From Streptomyces sp. NBC_00102 (lineage in GTDB: Bacteria; Actinomycetota; Actinomycetes; Streptomycetales; Streptomycetaceae), in contig NZ_JAPEMC010000012.1 of the NCBI RefSeq assembly GCF_026343115.1, positions 1-7,769 on the forward strand: a stretch of DNA of 7,769 nucleotides, written 5' to 3'. This document shows positions 1 to 4,577 of the stretch, in pieces. The translations under genes and the position numbers were made by a program. Under the pieces are notes generated by a model. The model was not told where the DNA came from and did no database searches. It saw nothing but the letters and a program-made list of their open reading frames with translations. Numbering within the stretch: position 1 is the first letter of the stretch; each line of letters starts with the position of its first letter.

Positions 1-912
1 GGTGCGCGCACCGGGCGTGATGCGCACGACGGCGACCGCTCCCCCGCGTCCGCCGCGCAGCGCCGTGTGGATCTCCCGGATCACGCCGTCCGGGGACTGC
101 GCGCGGCCGTCCCTGAAAGCGGTGACGGCGGCGTCGGCCGCCCGGCCGGCCAGCGGCCCGTGGCCGAGGCCGTCGCAGAACATGAGCAGCAGCGCGGGAT
201 CGTCCGACGACGGGTCGATCCCCTGCTCTCCGTCCTTCGGCACGCGTGGCGTCGCGGGCGCCGTCGGGAGGTCGGTGCGGGACCTGCCGAATCCGGTCAG
301 CGCGGACCAGTCGAGGGCGTCGGGCACCTCCCGTCCGGCGGTTCGCCGTGCCGGCCGCGGCTCCGGAACACGGACTCCGACGGGCCGGGCCGCCCAGGCG
401 TCCCCGCACGCCTCTTCGCCGGTGATGGGCCGGGTGAGCCCGGCGACGACGGGCTCACCCGCGGTCCGGGCGCGCCCGGCCGCGTCCTTCGTCCAGAAGC
501 GGGCGGCCAGCACGGTTCCGCGTCCCGGCACGGAGTGGATGTCCACGGAGTCGGCGAGGCGTGTGATCGCGCCGAGTCCGATGCCGAGCGTGCCGGCCGA
601 GGACACGCCGTCGGTCAGCGAATGGCTCACGTCGGCCATGCCCGGACCCGCGTCGATGGTGACGATTTCGACGCCCGCGTCGTTCGCCGTACGTACCGCG
701 CGCAGCAGCAGGGTGCCGTCCACGGCGTGCCTGTCCAGGTTGGTCGCCGCCTCGCTCACCGCGAGGGCGACCTCGGCGCAGCGCTGCTCGTCGAAGCCGA
801 GCCGCCGCGCCAGGGCGGACGCGGCTCCTCTCGCGGCGGCCGGCAGGGAGTGAGGGTCGCGGAACCAGGCGATGTCCTGCGAGTCCAGCATCGGCAGGGT
901 CAGCGCGCCCAT
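1..912 (-). CDS. Fused RsbT-like HATPase and SpoIIE/PP2C phosphatase (RsbX-like), 3' end outside window
   Basis: Predicted cytoplasmic regulator of the Rsb stress module; by family it should dephosphorylate RsbR/RsbS and so reset the stressosome, while its N-terminal domain resembles the RsbT/RsbW kinase fold. 304 codons are visible and the frame is open at the left edge. Residues about 10-140 form the HATPase domain: N box around E54 and N58 (SEAATNL), G1 box DAGPGM at 88-92, glycine lid GTLGIGLG at 107-114, GRGT at 130-133. Residues from about 155 begin the phosphatase: GEEACGDAW with metal-type D171, then CDGLGHG with D247. A 60-residue Pro/Arg/Asp-rich stretch (about 178-238) separates these two motifs, which is longer than I expect. 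The ATG start overlaps the end of rsbT by 13 bp and has GGTGA four bases upstream; a second in-frame ATG eight codons in is possible but has a poorer ribosome site. Family call is firm; the resetting role is inferred from context. Confidence 0.88.
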   Translation of the reverse strand, partial: MGALTLPMLDSQDIAWFRDPHSLPAAARGAASALARRLGFDEQRCAEVALAVSEAATNLDRHAVDGTLLLRAVRTANDAGVEIVTIDAGPGMADVSHSLTDGVSSAGTLGIGLGAITRLADSVDIHSVPGRGTVLAARFWTKDAAGRARTAGEPVVAGLTRPITGEEACGDAWAARPVGVRVPEPRPARRTAGREVPDALDWSALTGFGRSRTDLPTAPATPRVPKDGEQGIDPSSDDPALLLMFCDGLGHGPLAGRAADAAVTAFRDGRAQSPDGVIREIHTALRGGRGGAVAVVRITPGART

Positions 913-1325
913 TTGGTCACCGCGATCTGGGTGCCGCGGCCGACCTCGGTGTCCAGGGTGAAGTCGTCGACCAGTCGGCGTGCTCCGCTGAGGCCGAGGC
1001 CGAGACCGCCGCCGGAGGTCCATCCGTCGGTGAGTGCGAGGTCCAGGTCGGGAATGCCCGGCCCGGAGTCCTCGAAGACGGCGGTCACGCCGAGGCGGCC
1101 GTTGCGGCGGACCAGGCCGGTGCGCATGACTCCGCCACCGCCGTACACCAGGGTGTTGCGGGCGAGTTCACTGGCCGCCGTGACCAGCTTGGTCTGGTCG
1201 ACCAGCGACAGCTTGCACCGCTGGGCGAGGGTGCGCACGAGCTGGCGGGCGCGGACCACGTCGTCGTTCGACGCGACCGGGACCGTCTCGTGCTCGCCCT
1301 CCGGAACGGACGGGAGCCCGCTCAC
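900..1325 (-). CDS. rsbT: Serine/threonine-protein kinase RsbT (stressosome switch kinase)
   Basis: Small GHKL-type ATPase/kinase of 141 residues, close to the 133 of Bacillus subtilis RsbT. In Bacillus it is held by the RsbR-RsbS stressosome, phosphorylates both, and when freed activates a downstream partner. All ATP-site motifs are present: N box ASELARNT with E53 and N57, G1 box EDSGPGI (D86), glycine-rich lid GGGLGLGLSG (105-114), and GRGTQI at 129-134. The first 14 or so residues are a non-conserved extension. The start is GTG and overlaps the rsbS stop as GTGA, indicating translational coupling; the end overlaps the next gene by 13 bp. Its position directly after two STAS genes separates it from generic RsbW-like anti-sigma kinases, which these motifs alone would not exclude. 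No RsbU-like partner is visible, so what the freed kinase activates is unknown. Confidence 0.9.
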   Translation of the reverse strand: MSGLPSVPEGEHETVPVASNDDVVRARQLVRTLAQRCKLSLVDQTKLVTAASELARNTLVYGGGGVMRTGLVRRNGRLGVTAVFEDSGPGIPDLDLALTDGWTSGGGLGLGLSGARRLVDDFTLDTEVGRGTQIAVTKWAR

Positions 1326-1699
1326 GGCCGTGCCGGACGGCGGTGGTCCGAGCGGGCCAGGATGTCCAGCCCCTTCTCCAGAGTCAGGGCCGTGCGCACG
1401 CCGCCGAGGGACAGTCCCAGCTCGACCAGGGTGATGGCGACGGCGGGCCGCATGCCCACGACGACGGTCTCCGCGTCGAGCATCCGCGAGATGGCGGCCG
1501 TGGTGGCCAGCATCCTGCCCACGAAGGAGTCGACGATCTCCACCGCGGTGATGTCGATGACCACGCCGCTCGCGCCCGTGGCGACGATGCGGGCGGCGAG
1601 GTCGTCCTGCAGATCGAGGACGGTCTGGTCCTCCAGGTCCACCTGGATGGACACCAGGAGGACCTCGCCGATCTTCAGTACGGGTACGCGCTCACTCAC
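1322..1699 (-). CDS. rsbS: Stressosome scaffold RsbS (single STAS domain)
   Basis: Single-STAS-domain protein of 125 residues (Bacillus RsbS is about 121). It forms the stressosome core with RsbR and sequesters RsbT until phosphorylated. The STAS core runs from about 7 to 115. The segment VDSFVGR contains S58, matching the Bacillus phosphorylation site S59 by the conserved DSF-GR context, so the switch residue is intact. The frame stays open far upstream, but that part is a shadow of rsbR. The GTG at 1697-1699 overlaps the rsbR TGA as GTGA and gives a start matching family N-termini (SERVPVLKIGEVLLV). The gene ends in a second GTGA overlap with rsbT. Serine rather than threonine at the site, and the lack of an N-terminal sensor, separate RsbS from RsbR. 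Gene order R-S-T is the classical one. Confidence 0.92.
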   Translation of the reverse strand: MSERVPVLKIGEVLLVSIQVDLEDQTVLDLQDDLAARIVATGASGVVIDITAVEIVDSFVGRMLATTAAISRMLDAETVVVGMRPAVAITLVELGLSLGGVRTALTLEKGLDILARSDHRRPARP

Positions 1700-2544
1700 G
1701 CCCGGCCGCCCGAGGTGGTGAGGCCGTTGTCGGCCCGGCGCAGCGCGTGCTTCAGCGCGTCCGCGAGCGTCGCCTTCGTGACGATGTCGCCGAACTGGAT
1801 GCCCAGCGCCACGATGGTCTGGGCGATCTGCGGGCGGATGCCGGAGATGGTGCACTCGGCGCCCATCAGCCGGGCGGCGACCACCGTCTTGAGCAGGTGC
1901 TGGGCGACCTCGGTGTCCACCGCGGGGACACCGGTGATGTCGATGATGGCCTGGTCGGAGCCGGTGTCGACGAGCGTCTGCAGCAGCTTCTCCATCACCA
2001 CCTGGGTGCGCGCCGAGTCGAGGGTGCCCACGAGCGGAACGGCGACGACGCCGTCCCACAGCTTCACGACCGGGGTGGAGAGTTCCATCAGCTGTTCGGA
2101 CTGGGCGCTGATGATCTCTTCGCGCGCCTTGGAGTAGACCTCGATCGTGTACAGGCCGAGGGCGTCCAGGAGTTTGCCGAACCGCAGAAAGGCGTGGATG
2201 TCGGCGGCCGATGTGTCCACGGTCGGCGCGAGGAGTTCCTTGCAGGCGAAGACGCTGGTCGCCGTCTCCGTCGGGGTGAACCCCTGGCGGGCGCGGTTGC
2301 GCGAGAGCTCGCCCAGGAGCGCGCGGACCTCTGCGAATTCCTCGGCGTGCGCGTCCAGGCCGCCCCCGCGCATCGCCTCCACCAGAGCGGTGTACAGCTC
2401 ACGCAGTTCGCGGTCCAGCTCCGCCAGGGAGACGCGCCCGCGCAGCGTGCGCGAGACCGACTCCACCCAGGCGGCCTCCAGCGATTCACGCTGCTCGGTG
2501 AGGAGCGTGACGAGCCTCGCCGATATGTCTTGTTCCGCCACCAC
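1696..2544 (-). CDS. rsbR: Stressosome sensor RsbR (RsbRD-like N-terminal domain plus STAS)
   Basis: Predicted stressosome sensor of 282 residues (Bacillus RsbRA is 274). Residues about 1-145 form an all-helical RsbRD/globin-like input domain, in which I see no obvious ligand motif. A helical linker (about 137-157, SKAREEIISAQSEQL) leads to the STAS domain at about 158-272. T211 in VDTEVA aligns with Bacillus RsbRA T205, and S177 in GTLDSART lies where T171 is expected if the spacing is the same. IRPQIAQTIVALG (236-248) is the typical late STAS segment. The frame is open to about 2853 but that extension is Arg/Gly/Pro-rich and unlike any RsbR. GTG at 2544 has GGAGGGG (2551-2557) six bases upstream; an adjacent second GTG at 2541 would shorten the protein by one residue. 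The 3' end overlaps rsbS by 4 bp. First gene of the operon. Confidence 0.9.
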   Translation of the reverse strand: MVAEQDISARLVTLLTEQRESLEAAWVESVSRTLRGRVSLAELDRELRELYTALVEAMRGGGLDAHAEEFAEVRALLGELSRNRARQGFTPTETATSVFACKELLAPTVDTSAADIHAFLRFGKLLDALGLYTIEVYSKAREEIISAQSEQLMELSTPVVKLWDGVVAVPLVGTLDSARTQVVMEKLLQTLVDTGSDQAIIDITGVPAVDTEVAQHLLKTVVAARLMGAECTISGIRPQIAQTIVALGIQFGDIVTKATLADALKHALRRADNGLTTSGGRA

Positions 2545-2562
2545 GGCGATCCCCTCCAGTTG

Positions 2563-2598
2563 CGTCCCGTTGATACGGGACGTTCTTCGCAGCGTAAG
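2563..2598 (-). promoter_or_regulatory. Candidate rsbR promoter overlapped by a perfect 20-bp inverted repeat
   Basis: Positions 2563-2582 read CGTCCCGT-ATCA-ACGGGACG on the minus strand, two perfect 8-bp arms around 4 bases. The centre contains TATCAA (2575-2570), which could serve as a -10 hexamer, with CTTACG (2598-2593) 17 bases upstream as a weak -35. A start near 2563 would leave a leader of about 20 nt carrying the GGAGGGG ribosome site. The inverted repeat is directly seen; the promoter reading is weak (about 3/6 at each hexamer). It may instead act as a 5'-UTR hairpin. Confidence 0.35.
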
Positions 2599-2765
2599 CC
2601 ATAGTTTCGCCGCTCCGGGCGGCACCGGCTTGCGACAAATGCCACTTGGTCCTGGCCCGTGCGAACACCGCCCGGGAGAGGGTTCGAACCACCCTCCGCC
2701 CGTTCGGGACCCGACGGGAAACATGCCAGGGGCACGCACCCGGAAACCCGGGAGGTCGCACCCCA

Positions 2766-2800
2766 CCGGCCCCTCCCTTGCGGGGCCGGCTCGGCCTTTT
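2766..2800 (+). repeat. Two mutually exclusive GC-rich hairpins, the second terminator-like
   Basis: CCGGCCCC (2766-2773) pairs perfectly with GGGGCCGG (2782-2789). The right arm can instead form GGCCG-GCT-CGGCC (2784-2796), followed at once by TTTT (2797-2800), like a short intrinsic terminator on the plus strand. Both pairings use 2784-2788, so they exclude each other. No plus-strand gene lies upstream, so the role is unclear; it could shield the iron-box promoter from antisense read-through. Confidence 0.35.
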
Positions 2801-2916
2801 GCGCGGCACGGGCTCCCGCCCGACCGCGCAGACCCCGCCTGCCCCGCCATCACCGCCCCTAATCCTCCACAACCAGACGCGGTCCTTCACACGGGGAGTC
2901 CGAATGCCGGGTGGCG

Positions 2917-2950
2917 AAACGGTGCCGCCATCACCACGACGACACCGTTT
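2917..2950. repeat. 8-bp inverted repeat abutting the iron-box promoter
   Basis: AAACGGTG (2917-2924) and CACCGTTT (2943-2950) are exact reverse complements separated by 18 bases. The right arm overlaps the first two bases of the proposed -35 hexamer (2949-2954). It could be a second regulator's split site or simply a hairpin upstream of the transcript; the sequence does not decide. Confidence 0.45.
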
Positions 2951-2976
2951 GTGATTAGGTTAGGCATACCTAAGTT
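2949..2976 (+). promoter_or_regulatory. Predicted promoter of the DUF2470 gene
   Basis: TTGTGA (2949-2954) and TAAGTT (2971-2976, fits TANNNT) are spaced by 16 bases, as for a housekeeping Streptomyces sigma factor. Transcription would start near 2983, leaving a leader of about 30 nt. The spacer is almost exactly filled by the iron box, which fits repression by steric exclusion of RNA polymerase. Confidence 0.5.
2955..2973 (+). promoter_or_regulatory. Iron box (DmdR/IdeR/DtxR-family operator)
   Basis: TTAGGTTAGGCATACCTAA matches the consensus TTAGGTTAGGCTAACCTAA at 17 of 19 positions, the two differences being the central TA/AT pair. In Streptomyces DmdR1 with Fe(II) binds such sites and represses siderophore and iron-uptake genes. 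It lies 40 bp upstream of the ATG at 3013 and inside the predicted promoter, so the DUF2470 gene is probably repressed in iron-replete cells. The rsbR start is over 400 bp away and is unlikely to be controlled by it. Confidence 0.9.
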
Positions 2977-3012
2977 CACGTCCGCCCGAATCCACCGCCC
3001 AGGAGCACCGGT

Positions 3013-3720
3013 ATGCGCACACCCAGCAGCGACCCCACCCAGCCGACCCCTGCCGAGCGCGTGCGGTCCATCCTCCGGGCCGCCCAGTCGATGACGGTGG
3101 TGAGCGACGGCGGGCACCACGACGTCCACCGGCTCGACGAGGACGGCGGAGCCATGGGGGCCGTCCATCTGCACGCGCCCGACGACGGCACCCTCTCCCC
3201 TTCGACTCCGCGCTTTCCCGTACGCCTGGAGCTCACCGACATCGCTCCCACCTCCGTGCGCGACCGGCTGCGGGCCCGGGTCACTCTCACCGGCCTCATG
3301 AACGCCCCCTACGACGACGAGTCACCCGGGTCGACCTGCCTGGAGTTCGGCCAGGCCGTCCTGGAATGCGACGGGGACCGGTACTTCGTGACGCTGGAGG
3401 AGCTCGAAGAGGTGGCGGTGGATCCGACCGCCACCAGCGAGGCGGGCATGCTGATGCACCTCATGGACAGCCACCAGGAGTTGGTCCCCCTCCTGGTACG
3501 CCTGGTACGCCCCCGCCCGAAGCGTGGGATGCTCCGCGCGGTCCCGGTGGCGATGGACCGCTACGGCATGACGCTGCGGCTGGAGTTCCCCGGCACCCAC
3601 CAGGACGAGCGACTGCCCTTCGCGACCCCGATCACCCGCCTCGAACAGGCCGGCCCCCAGATCCACGCACTGCTCTCCGCGGCCCGGCGCGCCTCCCACC
3701 TCGGCCCGCTGCTCACCTGA
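3013..3720 (+). CDS. Iron-regulated DUF2470-domain protein (HugZ / split-barrel flavin-reductase-like fold)
   Basis: Cytoplasmic protein of 235 residues without signal peptide or membrane segment. Residues about 12-138 look like a divergent split-barrel (pyridoxamine-phosphate-oxidase-like) domain. Residues about 145-228 match the DUF2470 domain found at the C-terminus of HugZ-type haem-utilisation proteins: a helix with LMHLMDSHQE (147-156), a strand VPVAMDRYGMTLRL (177-190), and a closing helix ITRLEQAGPQIHALLSAAR. In HugZ such proteins bind and degrade haem to release iron. That role here is inference, supported by the iron box immediately upstream. I cannot identify haem-ligating residues; H154 and H229 are only possibilities. 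The ATG has AGGAG (3001-3005) seven bases upstream. Codon use is normal for the window. Alternative: a haem- or flavin-binding regulator without oxygenase activity. Confidence 0.82.
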   Translation: MRTPSSDPTQPTPAERVRSILRAAQSMTVVSDGGHHDVHRLDEDGGAMGAVHLHAPDDGTLSPSTPRFPVRLELTDIAPTSVRDRLRARVTLTGLMNAPYDDESPGSTCLEFGQAVLECDGDRYFVTLEELEEVAVDPTATSEAGMLMHLMDSHQELVPLLVRLVRPRPKRGMLRAVPVAMDRYGMTLRLEFPGTHQDERLPFATPITRLEQAGPQIHALLSAARRASHLGPLLT

Positions 3721-3776
3721 CGGGCCAACCACCCCGTCTCCACATCGAGTGCGGACGACAAGAACTGACGGAACAT

Positions 3777-3793
3777 CACCTCATTGCGAGGTG
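3777..3793. repeat. Short inverted repeat upstream of the DUF4236 gene
   Basis: CACCTC (3777-3782) and GAGGTG (3788-3793) are perfect 6-bp arms around ATTGC. It lies in the 146-bp gap between the DUF2470 stop and the DUF4236 start, about 75 bp upstream of the latter. Being short and without a T-run it is a poor terminator; an operator is possible. I see no convincing -35/-10 pair here. Confidence 0.35.
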
Positions 3794-3866
3794 TACATTC
3801 CCCGGCTCGGGTTATCCGGATGTCACACGGAGGAGTACCCCGGACTCCTGACAGAAGGAGACAGCG

Positions 3867-4064
3867 ATGCCGCTCACTTTTCGGAAGAGTTTCCAGATCC
3901 TGCCCGGCGTGCGTCTCAACATCAACCGCCACTCCTGGTCCGTCACCACGGGCGGCAAGCACGGCCCGAAGCGCACCAGGAGCAGCTCGGGCCGCCGCAC
4001 CACCTCCATGAACCTGCCCGGCCCGTTCGGCTGGCGCAAGACCCGGCAGGCGCACCGGGACTGA
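3867..4064 (+). CDS. Small basic DUF4236-domain protein
   Basis: A 65-residue protein, strongly basic, with no signal peptide or membrane helix. The N-terminal part, TFRKSFQILPGVRLNINRHS followed by WSVTTGG, fits the DUF4236 signature (RF-RKS..-GPG-R-N-S..G-S-S-GG), a family of unknown function. The expected closing segment is visible as RRTTSMNLPGPFGWRK (43-58). Residues 31-45 are rich in Lys, Arg and Ser and could contact nucleic acid, which is speculation. The start is well supported: AAGGAG (3855-3860) sits six bases before ATG. It lies 146 bp after the DUF2470 gene on the same strand, so it may be co-transcribed or have its own promoter, and it is followed 44 bp later by a strong terminator. 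Family recognition is fairly sure; function is unknown. Confidence 0.85.
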   Translation: MPLTFRKSFQILPGVRLNINRHSWSVTTGGKHGPKRTRSSSGRRTTSMNLPGPFGWRKTRQAHRD

Positions 4065-4108
4065 CCCGGCAGGCCGGGCATTCACCGCTTCGGCCCGCAT
4101 GTACACCG

Positions 4109-4137
4109 ACGGGGACCCGGTTGTTCCGGGTCCCCGT
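4109..4137 (+). terminator. Strong hairpin terminator after the DUF4236 gene
   Basis: ACGGGGACCCGG (4109-4120) pairs perfectly with CCGGGTCCCCGT (4126-4137), a 12-bp stem with loop TTGTT. It begins 44 bp after the stop codon and is followed by TCCCGT rather than a T-run, as is common for Streptomyces terminators. Confidence 0.8.
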
Positions 4138-4285
4138 TCCCGTGCGCGCGGATGCCCGGAAAGGCTCTCCGCGGGCCGGCCCCGACGGTTCGCTCTTCGC
4201 GGAAGCAACGCTTTCGGCCGCATTCGTGAACCGGCCGGTGCCGGCGACACCCGTCGCACCGGCCGTCCGCGACGGAGCGCCACTT

Positions 4286-4300
4286 CTGACGGATCGTCAG
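4286..4300. promoter_or_regulatory. 15-bp palindrome, possible repressor site
   Basis: CTGACG-GAT-CGTCAG has perfect 6-bp arms around three bases, a size typical of TetR/MarR-type operators. No promoter hexamers are recognisable next to it and it lies nearly 300 bp before the GH92 start, so a function is uncertain. Confidence 0.35.
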
Positions 4301-4358
4301 GGGGCGGCGCACCGGGCACCCGTCGCCCCGAAGCCACTCCCCCGGTCGACGCCGGCCG

Positions 4359-4426
4359 CCGGCGCCATCGGCCCGATGAGCCGCGTCGACCGCGCACGCC
4401 GCCGCACGCCGGGCCGATGGCGCCGG
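4359..4426. repeat. Perfect 17-bp inverted repeat with 34-nt spacer
   Basis: CCGGCGCCATCGGCCCG (4359-4375) and CGGGCCGATGGCGCCGG (4410-4426) are exact reverse complements. The 34-nt spacer includes a smaller CGCG-TCGAC-CGCG dyad. A perfect match this long is beyond what GC bias alone makes likely. It could be a bidirectional terminator insulating the GH92 gene, an RNA hairpin or a two-arm binding site. There is no T-run, no encoded gene and no flanking target duplication. Confidence 0.7.
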
Positions 4427-4486
4427 ATCGCACGCCGAGTTGTCCTGAATGCCGCCGATTCGCCGCGCGACTCTCACGTAACACTC

Positions 4487-4516
4487 TTGACACACAGCAC
4501 CATTTGCCTCCCTACT
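4487..4516 (+). promoter_or_regulatory. Candidate promoter of the GH92 mannosidase gene
   Basis: A perfect consensus -35, TTGACA (4487-4492), is followed after 18 bases by CCTACT (4511-4516), a weak -10. Transcription would start near 4523, putting the operator at 4533-4550 just downstream, where a bound repressor would block elongation. The -10 is the uncertain part. Confidence 0.45.
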
Positions 4517-4532
4517 GGTCTCCGCATCCCAC

Positions 4533-4550
4533 TTTGACAACGTTGTCCAA
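4533..4550 (+). promoter_or_regulatory. LacI-type operator before the GH92 gene
   Basis: TTTGACAACGTTGTCCAA contains the perfect 12-bp palindrome GACAACGTTGTC (4536-4547), with flanking bases continuing the dyad at 8 of 9 positions per arm. The central CG in an even-length dyad is the hallmark of LacI-family operators, which in Streptomyces commonly repress glycoside hydrolase genes until a sugar inducer appears. The cognate regulator is not in the window. Confidence 0.7.
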
Positions 4551-4577
4551 CCATCGTCCGGGGAGGAATGGCTCGGT

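Larger units (their letters stand above)
2545..3012. other. Divergent intergenic region between rsbR and the DUF2470 gene
   Basis: This 468-bp stretch separates a leftward and a rightward transcription unit. Open frames within it are Arg/Pro-rich, lack ribosome binding sites and resemble no family I know, so I call no gene. It holds the rsbR leader with its inverted repeat, a GC-rich hairpin pair, an imperfect dyad centred on GGTTCGAACC (2681-2690), the 8-bp inverted repeat at 2917-2950 and the iron-box promoter. Confidence 0.75.
4138..4577. other. Non-coding region upstream of the GH92 gene
   Basis: About 440 bp with no gene I can support. Open frames on both strands continue through it only because high-GC DNA lacks stops; none has a ribosome binding site or family resemblance. 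It contains a 15-bp palindrome (4286-4300), a 17-bp inverted repeat (4359-4426), a promoter candidate (4487-4516) and a LacI-type operator (4533-4550). Base composition becomes less GC-rich from about 4470, as expected for a promoter. Confidence 0.7.

Noticed and set aside
2..2604. Several long plus-strand open frames opposite the rsb operon.
   Set aside because: Their low-complexity Arg/Gly/Ala-rich translations are shadows of rsbR, rsbS, rsbT and the phosphatase, whose minus-strand motifs are unambiguous.
2674..2699. A tRNA T-arm or attachment-site remnant, suggested by GGTTCGAACC.
   Set aside because: The flanking bases do not form a 5-bp T stem, and no acceptor or anticodon arm is present. 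It is an imperfect dyad only.
2545..2853. An N-terminal extension of RsbR of about 100 residues, since the frame is open.
   Set aside because: The extension is Arg/Gly/Pro-rich, unlike RsbR proteins, and the GTG at 2544 has a strong ribosome site at ideal spacing.
3792..3817. A sigma-B-type promoter for the DUF4236 gene (GTGT, then GGGTTA after 14 bases).
   Set aside because: GGGTTA misses the last two bases of the usual GGGTAY element, and the GNNT box is too loose to count as support.
4040..4074. A 12-bp direct repeat GACCCGGCAGGC at 4040-4051 and 4063-4074 across the DUF4236 stop.
   Set aside because: Short, GC-rich and only two copies; most likely chance or slippage, with no associated element.
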